Source: Adiantum capillus-veneris
Lineage: Eukaryota; Streptophyta; Polypodiopsida; Polypodiales; Pteridaceae
Direction: 5' to 3'
Length of the DNA stretch: 64,000 nt
Assembly: GCA_014529385.2 (NCBI GenBank)
Contig: CM043960.1
Coordinates: 73,815,410 to 73,879,409 of the forward strand
A program made the position numbers and the translations under genes. Numbering within the stretch: the first letter of the stretch is position 1; every line of letters begins with the position of its first letter. This document shows positions 22,802-35,568 of the stretch, one piece after another. The notes under the pieces were generated by a model. It saw only the letters and a list, made by a program, of their open reading frames with translations. It was not told where the DNA came from and did not search any database.

Positions 22802-23923
22802 ATGTATTCCTAATGAGAATAACAAGAGTGCTTGGGAGGAGAGAGCAAAAAAAAGCATAACACCTAGTTAGATAGCATGAACAATACTTCAAAAGAGAGA
22901 GAAATTAAGCTATAGACAAAAATTGAGGACCGGATTTACATGCAGCCGGTCCCCCCTCCAAACGGCTTTGTATTATGGTTTCTCCCATCAAGAGAGACAT
23001 TTTACAATACAATTCTTTGTGTTCCTTCAATACTAGCTAGTGCAATGAAGATGGAAACTTCAAGAACTAAGCAAAACACTTATCAAACACAACATCAATT
23101 CTCTCACAGTCTCAGACCCAAGACCTCACACACCTTCAAAGATGGTGAGAGCTAGCGGGGTATGAGAGTAGGTTGAGATGAAGAAGGAGTAGTCTTACGT
23201 GAAAAATGTATATCTCCTCACATAATCACTCATATTAGCATAGCTTAGCTTAGTAATTAGCATGGTAGAGGAGATGAGCATGCATTGAAGCTTGGCTCTT
23301 GGTTGGATTTTCATCACAAAGCCAAGAGTTGTTGGTGTAGGCCTCCCTTCTCACAAGCTTGGAGTAGGTGATAATCTTTCCACTAAAGCTTGAGAAGGAG
23401 AGAGAGAGTCTTCTTACTCCACACATGGACTAGTTTGAGTGCGTATGAAATAATGCCTTTGAAAAATAAGCCCCCCCTCTCTCTTGGTCAACCCCTCTTG
23501 CTATTTTCTCATGCTGCAACCCTATTGGGCCTCCCTAGACTTAGCCAATGGAATTTCAAGAGCATAAGTGATAGCGTTCTGACATGTGTCCCCCTTTCCC
23601 CTTTTGAGGGAGCTTTAGGTAATTAATAAATGCAACTAAACTCTCATTTGACCCCTTTTCCTCCTGGCCAATAGGAATCAAGCAAGCCATTGGGCTGCTG
23701 AATGCTCATTGGATCCTTTGGGAGAATGTCCAATAGTCTTCTAGAGAGCTTAATTCTTATTGGTTCTTTTATTAAGTGTTTTTAAATTAATTAAACTAGA
23801 TTTACTCTAGCCTAATTCTCATTGGTCCACCTCCAAGGCCATCCAATAGGATTTGAGTACACCTTGTGGGCATCTGGGCTAGGGAGCTGACATGTGTCCC
23901 TCATTCCCTTTGTGTAAAGGGAG

Positions 23924-24009
<86 letters not shown>

Positions 24010-24379
24010 TCTCTCATCACCTACTTCTAGGGCTCGCTCCCTCCTATGTAGGGATGCATGAAGACTTTTTGAGCACACACAAAGCATCCAATTTTCCTAA
24101 TGTTTGACCTTTGGACACAACCTTGGAATTTTGGAACCTTAGCATTTTGGAAGTTTTAATGGGTTGAACCTTAGGGTATTTAAAGCCCATTGTTGCACCT
24201 TGGTCTTTTGTAGATGGCCCCCTCTTTGGATCCCTATTTTCCCACATGTGGATCCCTATTTTGGCCGGTCTGCTAGCTTAACAAATATTCTAGCTTTTTC
24301 TCCACTGGCACATCCCCATACTAAATGATCAGTTTAACATAAGAAAATAATTTAGGAGAATTAGATATTAGTTATTATG
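22730..24379 (-). repeat. CRV-2 5' LTR
   Basis: About 1650 bases. The minus-strand end ...ATGTTACA lies at 22730. The start should read TGTCATAATAAC but the outer bases are eroded at 24378-24382. It contains a long compound (GT)n(GA)n tract at about 23928-24005. Confidence 0.9.
23928..24005 (+). repeat. Compound (GT)n(GA)n microsatellite inside the CRV-2 5' LTR
   Basis: About 24-25 GT followed by about 14 GA. The same LTR position in the 3' LTR (10889) has about 9 GT and almost no GA, and CRV-1 has only short runs. Confidence 0.95.
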
Positions 24380-24473
24380 AGAGGGAGCATGATATGGACT
24401 AAAGAGCATACATGCTTGTGGCAGCTACGTCTCCCAAGCACCAATGGACTAGTCATCCATTATGGAATGATGT

Positions 24474-24660
24474 TGAGGCGGTCCGGGGTGGGCAACAAGA
24501 AGAGTGGCCTCTAAGCACCCTTCTAGGCTCCCGTGCTGCTCAATTGGGTTGGGTTACCCAATTGAGTTTGGAAAAAACAAAAAACACACACACAAACCCG
24601 CAACCTAACCCTACACAAATTTGGAGCACCACCTAGTTTTGGATGCGAACTAGGGCGCGT

Positions 24661-24706
<46 letters not shown>

Positions 24707-27080
24707 CTCGGGATGCTTTGAAATATATCGGCAATGATCAAGAAAACACAATTATATATGTAAGAAAGAGAGAGAAGGAGGAGGGGGTGCTTGTTACATT
24801 AATACCTTCTTACAAATCTGTCATGACCAATCAAAGTGAGATTAGTATTTGTTCAACATAGCTTGAGTAAATTACACTACAAAAAATCATAAGAAAAGCA
24901 ACCCCAATTTTTTTCTTAAGGTGAGGGGAGTCCGCTCCACCCTGTCGCCCTCCTACAGTATGCAGGATTTATGGCTAAATTGATGACAACACCCAGAGAC
25001 AAGCTATCAAGAACTTAAAGAAAACACCAAGACACTTACACATCATTGTTGTCCATTACTTCACGTTGGAAGAGAGACAAAGTATCCAAGCTTAGTCCAA
25101 ATCCAACCTCCTTGATTCAACAAATGTTGGGCTTACACTAGTAGGAGAAATGATAGATTTCCTACTCTCAATTGAATGATCACTCTCTCTTACAATGTCA
25201 TAGAGCTCCCTTGCTAATCACCCCTAATACAATACATGCATATGCATAAGACAATGAGCTTCCACTCAAGAGCTCCTTCTAGAGAGGTTGAGCTTGGCAT
25301 TTCAAGCTATAGCATAGTGCTCTTGCTTATGGCTCCCCCCTTTTTGTGCTAGCTACACCCTCCTTTTATAGAAAATTTGGGGTCTAGGGTTACTCTTGTA
25401 ACCATGGTTGGGTTAGATTTTCAGCACTTATCTAATTTCTTTTGCTTGGAATTATCAAGAAGTTGGTGTGGATAGACGAAGAAGATAGAAGTGGAGGTGA
25501 TAGGACTTTTCATAGTAGGTTAGTGTTAGTAAATCAATAGAGTTAGTATTTTTATTGATTTACAAATCAAATTGGATATTTACAATGGGAGTATCCAAGT
25601 AGGATACAAATAAGGAAGAAAAAACTCTTAATAAGTAAGAAAATATGGATTTCTTACAATGTTGATGATCCAAGTGTCTTGAGTAGGGTCAATTTTGGCG
25701 CTTGTTGATGGTCCACTAGCTTTGATGGTACGTTTTTTCTCCACTCTTGACCTCCCTTTGGAGCCAAGGTAAGTGAACATGAGTAATCAATCACCATGAT
25801 GTTGTCTTTCAAGAGAAGAGGCTGAATTTTGTGGTTTTTTGATAGATATGGGTAATATGGATGAGGAAAAATGAGACTAGGTGGTCAATTTTGGAATGGA
25901 AGTGTGTGTAGGAGACATGAGTTAACCATGGTTTCTCTTATTCTTCAAGGTTGACAAGAAGGTGAGTAGGGTGCAGAGAGGAGTGGTGAGAGGTGGGGAT
26001 GATGAGTGGAGAAGTGTGTGTGAAAGAGGAAAATGATAAAGTGGAAGAGGGAGTGTGGCTGCATAGCATGGGCAAACTGGGGTCCAACAATAAAATCATA
26101 GCTCACAGCTCGTAGCTCAAAAAAATATGAAAACATTTGAGGTAAAAGTTCAGCCCACGAGCTACAACGTTTGTTTGTATCACCTTTTCAAATTTGGGGA
26201 GCATGTGATTTTTAAAAATTTAGCAAAACCGACTGTTTTTTTCCACTGCGCAAAGTCCTTGTGAGGTCCTTCTTTGGATGATTCTTTTGAATCCCTCCAA
26301 GAGTGAGCCCCCCATAGTGCATGCATGCATGCCACATACCCTTGATATTATTTGGTAGGTCTATAATTGAAGATATTGTTGAGATCATGATATAAGTGAA
26401 TAGTACAACTAAGAAAATCAAATATTGAGGGGTCTAAAAAAATATGTACATCTCAAATATAAATAATATACGTGGAAAAAATATAAAGGGATCAAAATAA
26501 ATCTCTCTCATTATAATTCTACCATAAAAAGATGAATATTTTTGGTGGTCTAATTTATGAGAGTAATAGAGAATAGATGTAGGAAGGGAAAAATCACAAT
26601 AGTGAAAAATTATACACATAAATAGAACTTGTTTTTTTGGATTTTTGTTGGGATGGAGTTACACCAAAAATAAGAGAAGCTTGCATGAAATTATTTTTAA
26701 TATGGAATAAAGAGTATGCAAAATGGTAAGAAAAAATATGGTAATGGTGAGTCAATGTACATAGCATAAATAACACACCATAGGTAGAAATATTTAAATA
26801 AATACCAAAATAATTATGAAAAATCCTTTTATTTAGGCCCTATATACAATGAAATATTTACACACAAATGGGCCATAATATACTTATAGTTTTTTATTTT
26901 TTTGGCTCAACTAGCCTAGTGACTAGCTAATTGAGGGTTTTTAAGAAAATATGGAGAAAGTCCCTAACTCACACATGCCTATGTACAGTGAAATGGTAGG
27001 GATAACCAAAATATTTGAGTGATTTGATAGGATGAGGGAGCTTACTATGGAAATTATGGAAAGCCGAAAAATGGCTATCA
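24474..27080 (-). repeat. TAT-1 3' LTR
   Basis: 2607 bases from TGAGGCGGTCCGGGG to GGCTATCA. It has a (GA)n tract at about 24664-24704 (some 20 units). No open frame of note; AT-rich second half. Confidence 0.95.
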
Positions 27081-27094
27081 TTAGCCCTCCACCA
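27081..27094 (-). other. TAT-1 polypurine tract candidate
   Basis: Minus strand reads GGTGGAGGGCTAA next to the 3' LTR, purine-rich in the expected place. Confidence 0.65.
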
Positions 27095-27108
27095 GCATGA
27101 TGGTATAT

Positions 27109-28525
27109 TCATGTACCATCATAGAGCATCTTTTCCGAAGAGAGTGCTTCAGAGTCCTTGACGAGATCTTCATTATTTGGCCCCTCAGAATTTTGGCTGG
27201 AGTTACACTCATGCTTCATGTAACAATACTTACATGCGACAACTGCCCTTTGACAGATCTTTGGTAGATCCTTTGGTAGAAGGCGACTCAAATAAGGCTT
27301 CAAGCGATACCCGTTTACCTTCCTGGAGTGCTCTTTCCCATTCAATTCCATAAGTTGATAGTAACTTGAATTGAACGCCTTCTTGACTATGTATGGACCC
27401 TACCATCTAGTTTCAAACTTGGCATCAAAACGATTATCGAGTCGATTGTCATACCTTAGCACAAGATCGCCTTCATTGATGCCTTTGTCCTTCAGCTTCT
27501 TGTCAAGATTTTCCTTTGTCTGTGTGGCTTTCCTCTTGTAGCACTCGTATGGTGCTTCTCTTTTCCACTCAAGCTCAGCTAAGGTAAGAAGTCGATCCAT
27601 CCATGCTTCTTGATCATCTTGTGCTGCTTTGCCATGAAGTCGCATTGTTGGAATGTTGAGCTCAATTGGTTGTAAACCCTCTTGACCATAGACCAAGTGA
27701 AATGGTGTAAACTCCGTGGCTTCCCTATATGTGGTTCGATACGCCCACAAAGCACCATCCAAGAAGTCATCCCACAACTTTGTCTTGTTTCTCACCATAT
27801 TTCTAATGATGCTTGCAATGACACCATTAGCTTTTTCTACCAGACCATTTGACTGGGGATAGTAGGGTGTACTGTGACGATGTAGAATGTGAAGTTATTC
27901 ACAGACTTCTGTGAGCAAGCCCTTTCTAAACCCTGGACCATTATCAGAAAACAATCTCCAAAGGTGTGTCAAACCTACAACAAATGTGAGTGTAGACAAA
28001 TTTGCTCACTGTCCTCTCATTTACCTTTGCCACACTTTGTGCTTCCACCCACCTAGTCATATAGTCTACAGCCACTAGAATGTAGAGTTTACCATTTTTT
28101 GTCCTAGGCAGAGGACCCATAGCATCAATGCCCCACTTTTCAAAGGGTCCATTTGAAAGCACAATTTGCCTTGGACCATAAACAAATCTTCTATTCCCAT
28201 CTACCTGACAATTGTGACAACTTTTACACCAATGTTGGACATCCACATGCAGACTTGGCCAAACATACCCCGCAAGAAAAATCTTCTTCACAGTTAACTC
28301 TTGGACAAAATGACCACCACATGCCTCTTCATGCAAACCTTTTAGAATGGATGGAATCTCCTTGATAGTTGGTACTCTTCTGCACACTTGATCCTTCCCT
28401 CTTTGATAGAGGGATCCTTCTAGGAAGAGATACACGCTTGACTTCTTCACGAGTCTCCTGTTCGGAGCCTTTGTGAAGTCTTGTGGAAACTCACCCTCCA
28501 AAATGTAGCTAATAATGGGAGTCAA
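27109..28525 (-). pseudogene. TAT-1 integrase
   Basis: The zinc-binding start is LHEEACGGHF then HWCKSCHNCQ (H-H-C-C, about 28220-28350). It is followed by WGIDAMGPLPRTKNGKLY and VAVDYMTRWVEAQS (first Asp region, about 28030-28130). A stop lies at about 27942. The third catalytic region (27800-27940) is out of a single frame but recognisable as SYPQSNGLVEK-like on the minus strand. The C-terminal part includes LWDDFLDGALWAYRTTYREA and FTPFHLVYGQEG (27640-27780), then a basic C-terminal domain. A stop near 27399 precedes GPYIVKKAF. Mostly open but interrupted. Confidence 0.92.
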
Positions 28526-28528
28526 TGA

Positions 28529-29000
28529 CTACAATCCTTGGTATCTCGGTTGCTTGATAGTTGCTGCCACCATGATGACCTGCACTTCTTTCTCAACACA
28601 TGTAACTACTTGCTGTGCAAGTAAATCAACATCTTCATTCTGTTTCCTAGGAACATGATATAGTTGTCCTTCTTCAAACTGATTGAACAGCCTACGAATG
28701 GCATGAACTTTTGTCCTTAGGTTTTCATTCTTGCATGCCCAAATGCCTAAAATTTGCTTCATAATGAGAAGTGCATCCCCTTTTACCATGAGACGTTGTA
28801 TACCTTGGCCAATGCATATCTTTAAACCATGAAGTAGTGTGTCATATTCTGCTTCATTGTTGTTAGTTGAACCTGGTAGATTGACCTTCTCTTTCATGAC
28901 CACCTCCCTACTTGGGTTGAGCAACACTAGCCCTCCCTCCTGTGGCTCATCGAAAAGCTCCATCAAAGAACAAGGTAAAAGCATTAAGAATATTTTTTGG
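28529..29000 (-). pseudogene. TAT-1 second (archaeal-type) RNase H
   Basis: After TLFFDGAFR (about 28980-29010) and a frame change come GGLVLLNPSREVV, STNNNEAEYDTLLHGLKI, RLMVKGDALLIMKQILG and LYHVPRKQNEDVDLLA. This is the order of the type I RNase H acquired additionally by Tat elements, with the Asp, Glu and Asp motif regions all visible. Its place between the first RNase H and integrase matches that clade. Confidence 0.9.
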
Positions 29001-29500
29001 TGGTGGCAATGGTAGGGTCTTTATTTCAGGAACCTTTATCTCCTTCTCATGTACCCTATGAGTAAGGATCCCTCCCAATTGTGCACGCACACTATCTTCC
29101 ACCTTGAAAGAGTATTGGAACTCTTGTAACTCCATAATCCACTTTGAGATCCTAGTACTAAGATTCATTTGAGATGACACCCAAGGGAACAATTTTCTGC
29201 AGTGAGAATTACAAAAGGTTTGGGTAGCAGGTAGGATCTAAAATTTCTCACCGCAAACATGAGAGAAAGCATCATGATTTCTGCTTCTGTGTAGCCTCTC
29301 TCCAAAGCATTCATGCCCCTACTAGCAAAGTAGATGGGTCGCATCCTGGTACTGTGGGGATCTTGTTGTAGCAACACAACAACAATTGTTTTCCTTCCAA
29401 CACTAGAGCTAACAAAGAATGTGTACTACCAACAAGGAGGCATGAGTGTTGGTAGCTCTCACAAAATGACTTTAATGTTACAAAAGTACTCTTCAAGCTC
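29001..29500 (-). pseudogene. TAT-1 first RNase H
   Basis: The gypsy RNase H reads MRPIYFASRGMNALERGYTE and FRSYLLPKPFVILTAENCSL, where TDHQ is usual, suggesting loss of the catalytic Asp region. A frame change near 29165-29190 leads to SSQMNLSTRISKWIMELQEF. Confidence 0.85.
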
Positions 29501-30520
29501 ATCAGACCATGCAAATTCTACTTGTTGTGTCAACTTTTGCAAAGGATGAAGCAACTCCGAAGCTAAGTGAATAAAGCGTGACATATACTTCACCTTTTGA
29601 ATGAATGAGATGACCTCTTTGAGATTCTTGGGTGATGGGAGCTCAATAACATCCTTTGCCATTGAAGGATCCACCTCAATGCCTTTATAGGAAACCTTGT
29701 GACCAAGCAAGATCACTTCATCCTCACCTATGTGACACTTGTCGAGATTGAGTTGACCTCCCATGTCGTAGAGCTTCTTTAATCCTTCTTCTACCCTTTG
29801 TAGATGCAATGATTTTGAGCTATAAATGCAAAAATCATCAATAAAAACCCTAATGGACTTTCCAAAGAATTATTGAAACACCATGTTCATGAAGCCTTGG
29901 AAAGTTGCAGGAGCATTTGTCAGACCAAATGGCATGACTCTAAAAGCATAACAACCCCAAGGAGTGATGAAGGTTGTTTTCAACTGATCTTCCAATGCGA
30001 TACCTATTTGAAAGTAACCCGAGTAGACATCACACACAGTGTACTTATCATGCCCAGCTACCTCATTTAGTATCTCATCCTGAAATGGGAGGGGAAAGTG
30101 ATCTCTTTTTGTTGCCTCATTGAGTGGACGGTAATCCACACACACCCTCCACTTGCCGTTTTTCTTAGGAGTGACAACAACGGGAGAGACCCACTCTGAA
30201 TTCTCCACTAGATAAATGAAACCTGCTGCTAGAAGCTTTCTAACCTCCTTGAGTAGAGCATGCTCCTTTATAACTCCTAGCCTTCGTAGCTTTTGAGCTT
30301 TAGGTGCGGCCTCAGGCTTTAACTCAATATTGTGTTGAACAACATCTACCCCACGCACGTCGGTGTAGTCTTTAGCAAAAAGCCTAGGAAACTTCCTTAG
30401 CACACATTTGAACTCCTCTCTTTCATCCTTTGTAAGTGTTGTAGATAACATACCTTCTAGCATTCTTTCATCTTCCACTTTTTGGTTCTCTTGGGAACTA
30501 CCTCTTCCAAACCTGGGCAA
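29501..30520 (-). pseudogene. TAT-1 reverse transcriptase
   Basis: Motifs in order: SEWVSPVVVTPKKNGKWRVC, VDYRPLNEATKRDHFPLPF, KYTVCDVYSGYFQIGI, CYAFRVMPFGLTNAPATFQG and, after one stop at about 29868, FIDDFCIYSSKSLHLQR holding the catalytic Asp pair. The thumb/connection follows (LNLDKCHIGEDEVILLGHKV, KEVISFIQKVKYMSRFIH). This is the best-preserved RT in the window; a single stop separates the fingers/palm from the Asp pair. Confidence 0.94.
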
Positions 30521-31614
30521 GAGGTCTTTTGGTTGTTTGGCTTAAACCTTACCCCCATGACTTCAATGGAAGACTCCTCTTCAGTAATGTTGCCGCTACA
30601 TTCTCCTTCTGAAGTGCTATCGGTCCAGCCTTCCTCCGTCTCACTTTGAGATGATTCTTCATGGAGCTCCTCTTGGCGTTGCTCCTTCATGTCAAATACA
30701 ACCTTCTTATGATTGTCATTCCTACAAATTAGCTTTCCACTCTCTCAATCCTGCAAAGCTCGCATTTTCATTAGCCATGGTCTTCCTAGGATAAATGGGT
30801 AACCATTTCCTTTGGTAGACATGACATAGAAATCCACTGCCTTCTTAATGCCAAAGGCCTCCACAAAAACATTTTTACAAATGCTTACGCACCTAGCCTT
30901 TCTATTGTTTGCCATCTTGAATTTAATTTTAGGTGTCTCATGGATGTGCATGCCTAGTCTTTGCATGAGCCCCTCTCTCATGATGCAAATTTGTGCACCC
31001 CCATCCACTAGACCTTTCCTAACCAATCTTCCCTTGATGTAACAATCTAGCACAGGTGTAATATCCTCATTTATTTCTTCTTGTGCAATTTTTACAACAG
31101 GAACACTCTCTTTTACCTTTCTCCTCATGCTAACTGCCTTTGTTAAATCCCTCCTAACTTGTGGACATAATGCAAAAAACTGAGGCCATGAGATATCAGG
31201 ACCCTTACCTCTCATGTCTTCCAACAAGTTGTAAGAATCCATTCCATGTCCAAGAGGGAAGTCTTGGAGGTTGATACGACGTCGAGTCTTCTTAGCTTCC
31301 TTTGTCTCCTTTGCCTTCTTGCCTCGTCCATGGTCACTCTGTGATGTGACACCTTCTTTGTGTTTACCTTTTCCTCGGCCGCACTTAATGCCATTTTCTT
31401 CCATGTCAAACTCATTTGAATTTGTCAGCTCTACCACATGCACATTTGGATCTGGCAAAGGTGGAACTCCTTCTACCCCTTGTGGAGGTGGTCTTGGTCC
31501 ATTTGGTCTTTGTAGAAACCATGGTTGCTGACTAGTTCCTTCACCTGCATTCATCACTGGGTAATTCAAATTAGGTTTCCTGGGCTCCCTATGAGGCCAA
31601 GGACAATTATACAT
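30521..31614 (-). pseudogene. TAT-1 protease and linker
   Basis: Open 289-codon stretch (30745-31614) with a Pro/Asn-rich start after the zinc knuckle, basic segments, then the retropepsin domain. KGLVDGGAQICIM holds the active-site Asp, reading D-G-G instead of D-[ST]-G, and YPFILGRPWLMKM is the conserved C-terminal ILG motif. The acidic linker (30457-30690) has ESSQSETEEGWTDS. The region 30452-30927 is the counterpart of the fragment found in CAC-1. Confidence 0.9.
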
Positions 31615-32442
31615 CCCATGTCCAGACTCTCCGCAATTCCAACATTACAAGAATCCCCTAGGTCGTGGTGGCTCTTGCTCTTCGGACTTCTTTGCTTGTC
31701 CCTTGGGACCTACATTTTGTGCAAGCTGAATTGACAGGCTGCTTAAAGATTCATTTAACTTCTCAATCACTTCCGCCGTTACCTCAGGAAGCTCCCTAAA
31801 TGTTGATGCTTGTGACTTACCTTAGGGTCTAAGACCTTCTATTGGAACCTCCCCCCTTAAGCACTTGAGATTCCTATATTTCTCAGCAGCCCTAGTTTCA
31901 GCTGCATCAAAGGTAGCAGGTGCACCGGACTCACCTTTTACCTTAAGGTCAGGAAAGAGTCCGGATATGAACCTCTCCTTCTTTAGAAATTCTGTACCAT
32001 CACCAAGGTTAGCAACATTTCGTATCCATAGAGCCCAAAGACGTAGAAACTCTTGCTTGTACAAGTAGTAGTCATCCAAGTCTTTTTGCTCATGAGAAAC
32101 AATGTCTTGCCATAGTTTTTGAGTGTTTTGGGGATCAAAGAAGTATTTCTTGAAATGATTCAAAACTTCTGTGTAATTCCCCTTAACTTCCTCAGGCAAA
32201 GAGTCAAACCAAGTGCTAGCATCTTTCCTAAGGACCACCTCAAACATTTCTACATGTTCTTGATCAGTTACTATCCTCTTAATATGGCAAGACATCTGGA
32301 AATTCTCTAAAAATAATTCTGCATCCTCTCCAGGCTCTCCAAAGAAAAGAGGATATCCAGACATTTGGCGTTGGCTCTCCATTGAATTGATTTCAAAGTG
32401 ACGCACGTTTTTCTTTTTTCTTTCTTTAAAAGATTTACACAA
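31608..32442 (-). pseudogene. TAT-1 gag
   Basis: Gag capsid region of about 200 codons (31822-32442). It has GYPLFFGEPGEDAELFLENF, ASTWFDSLPEEVKGNYTEVL and KKYFFDPQNTQKLWQDIV, matching the retrotransposon gag pattern, followed by RFISGLFPDL. The zinc knuckle CWNCGESGHGMYNC (about 31610-31652) follows after a stop. A likely start is the Met of MESQRQMSGYP, inside the longer open frame. Confidence 0.92.
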
Positions 32443-32961
32443 TAATATTTTCTAAATTGCAATCTATTTCTACAACAAAATAAAAATATTCACATCAATG
32501 ACCTATGATAATCTCCTACACGAAATTTGGTGACGCGATAATTTCTCCTACTCTTTGGGCACCAAACATGAACACCATACGTTGTTGAAAATGGATTTTT
32601 CTACTAATTGCAATGTTTACTCTAATGTGTGGAGTGAAATGGAAGGGGAAAACCTCTATTCCTGGGCCATTATCCATGGTCTGTGCATGCCCTAATTCTT
32701 AAAACAAAACAAAAATATAGACGTCCAGACTAAGGTCGTACCTAATGAGAGAAAAAATAAAAGGATTATTGAAGCGTTTATCTCGGTCAACCTAAGAGGA
32801 CCTAAAATTATACGAATTACACGTTGAAATTGCAACTTAGTACTAACAATTATGTGTACCTTTTTCCTTGCAATGGGAATGAAGAGATCATACAAATTCT
32901 CGTGATTCATGCAAACTACTTGACTATGCTAAAGGTTGATTCTACACAAAAATACACAAGC
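32443..32961 (-). other. TAT-1 5' leader
   Basis: About 500 bases between gag and PBS, AT-rich and without coding signal. Confidence 0.6.
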
Positions 32962-32984
32962 CGTCCTCAGTGCAGGCACCAATT
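32962..32984 (-). other. TAT-1 primer-binding site candidate
   Basis: Minus strand reads TTGGTGCCTGCACTGAGGAC adjoining the 5' LTR. It begins with TGG, as needed to pair with a tRNA CCA end. I cannot assign the tRNA with certainty. Confidence 0.6.
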
Positions 32985-33156
32985 TGAGGCGGTCCGGGGC
33001 AGGCAACAAGAAGAGTGGCCTCTAAGCACCCTTCTAGGCTCCCATGCTGCTCAATTGAGTTGGGGTTGGAAAAAAAAACAAACACACACACAAACCTTCA
33101 ACCTAACCCTACACAACTTTCGGGCACCACCTAGTTTTGGATGCGAACTAGGACGC

Positions 33157-33226
<70 letters not shown>

Positions 33227-35568
33227 CTTGGGCTACTTTGAAATGTATCGGCAATGATCAAGCAAATACAATTATATATGTAAGAAAGAGAGAGAAGGAG
33301 GAGGGGGTGCTTGTTGCATTAATACCTTCTTACAAATTTTTCATGACCAATCAAAGTGAGATTAGTATTTGTTCAACATAGCTTGAGTAAATTACACCAC
33401 AACACATCACAAGAAAAGCCACCCCAATCACTGTTTTAAGGTCAAGGGAGTCCTCTCCAGCCTGTCGCTCTCTTACAGTATGTGGGATTTATGGCTAAAT
33501 TGATGACAACACCCAGAGACAAGCTATCAAGAACTTAAAGAAAACACCAAGACACTTACACATCATTTTTGTCCATTACTTCACGCTGGAAGAGAGACAA
33601 AGTATCCAAGCTTAGTCCAAATCCACCCTCCTTGATTGAGAAAATGTTGGGCTTACACTAGTAGGAGAAATGATAGATTTCCTACTCTCAATTGAATGAT
33701 CACTCTCTCTTACAATGTCATAGAGCCCCCTTGCTAATCACCCCTAATACAATACATGCATATGCATAAGACAATGAGCTTCCACTCAAGAGATCCTTCT
33801 AGAGAGGTTGAGCTTGGCTTCTCAAGCTATAGCATAGTGCTCTTGCTTATGGCTCCCCCCTTTTTGTGCTAGCTACACCCTCCTTTTATAGTTTTTTTGG
33901 GGGCTAGGGTTACTCCTCTAACCATGGTTGGGTTAGATTTTCAGTACTTATGTAATTTCTTTTGCTTGGAATTATCAAGAAGTTGGTGTGGATAGATGAA
34001 GAAGAGAGAGAGGAGAGAAGTGGAGGTGATAGGACTTTTCATAGTAGGTTAGTGTTAGTAAATTAGTAGAGTTAGTATTTTTATTGATTTACAAATGGAA
34101 TTGGATATTTACAATGGGAGTATCCAAGTAGGATACAAATAAGGAAGAAAAAACTCTTAATAGGTAAGAAAATATGGATTTCTTACAATGTTGATGCTCC
34201 AAGTGTCTTGAGTAGGGTCAATTTTCACGCTTGTTGACGGTCCACTAGCTTGATGGTACGTTCTTTCTCCACTCTTGACCTCAGTAATCAATTACCACGA
34301 TGCTGTCTTTCAAGAGAAGAGGTTGAATTTTGTGGTTTTTTGATAGATATGGGTAATATGGATGAGGAAAAATGAGACTAGGTGGTCAATTTTGGAATGC
34401 AAGTGTGTGTAGGAGACATGAGTTCACCATGGTTTCTCTTATTCTTCAAGGTTGAGAAGAAGGTGAGTAGGGTGCAGAGAGGTGGGGATGATGAGTGGAG
34501 AAGTGTGTGTGAAAGAGGAAAATGATAAAGTGGAAGAGGGAGTGTGGCTGCATAGCATGGGCAAACTGGGGTCCACCAATGAAATCATAGCTCACAACTC
34601 GTAGCTCAAAAAAATATGAAAACATTTGAGGTAAAAGTTCAGCCCATGAGCTACAACGTTTGTTTGTATCACCTTTTCAAATTTGGGGAGCATGTGATCT
34701 TTAAAAGTTTAGCATAACCGACTAGTTTTTTCCACTACACAAAGTCCTTATGAGGTCCTTCTTTGGATGATTCTTTTGAATCCCTCCAAGAGTGAGCCCC
34801 CCATAGTGCATGCATGCATGCCACATACCCATGACCTTATTTGGTAGGTCTATAATTGAAGATATTGTTGAGATCATGATATAAGTGAATAGTACAACTA
34901 AGAAAATCAAATATTGAGGGGTCTAAAAAAATATGTACATGTCAAATATAAATAATATAGGTGGAAAAAATATAAAGGGGTCAAAATAAATCTCTCATTA
35001 TAATTCTACCATAAAAAGATGAATATTTTTGGTGGTCTAATTTATGAGAGTAATAGAGAATAGATGTAGGAAGGAAAAAATCACAATAGTGAAAAAATAT
35101 ACACATAAATAGAACTAGTTTTTTTGGATTTTTGTTGGGATGGAGTCACACCAAAAATAAGATAATCTTGCATGAAATTATTTTTATATGGAATAAAGAG
35201 TATGCAAAATGGTAAGAAAAAATATGGTAATGGTGAGTCAATGTACATAGCATAAATAACACACCATAGGTAGAAATATTTAAATAAATACCAAAATAAT
35301 TATGAAAAATCCTTTTATTTAGGCCCTATATACAATGAAATATTTACACACAAATGGGCCATAATATACTTATAGTTTTTTTTTTTTTGGCTCAACTAGC
35401 CTAGTGACTAGCTAATTGAGGGTTTTTAAGAAAATATGGAGAAAGTCCCTAACTCACACACACCTATGTACAGTGAAAGTATAGGGATAACCAAAATATT
35501 TGAGTGATTTGATGAAAGGGTGAGGTAGCTTACTATGGCAATTATGGAAAGCCGAAAAACGGCTATCA
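32985..35568 (-). repeat. TAT-1 5' LTR
   Basis: 2584 bases, TGAGGCGGTCCGGGG to GGCTATCA. The (GA)n tract at about 33159-33224 has some 33 units versus about 20 in the 3' LTR. Followed by ATGT (35569-35572). Confidence 0.95.

Larger units (their letters stand above)
24474..35568 (-). mobile_element. TAT-1: Tat-lineage Ty3/gypsy element
   Basis: An 11.1-kb minus-strand element with LTRs of 2607 and 2584 bases (TGAGGCGG...GGCTATCA). It has a candidate PBS, a gag with zinc knuckle, protease, RT, a first RNase H, a second archaeal-type RNase H, and integrase. The double RNase H is the established hallmark of the Tat clade. It is flanked by ATGT on each side. The LTRs are closely similar apart from microsatellite length and a ~27-base deletion in the right copy near 34280. 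Only a moderate number of stops interrupt gag-pol, making it one of the younger insertions here. Confidence 0.95.
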
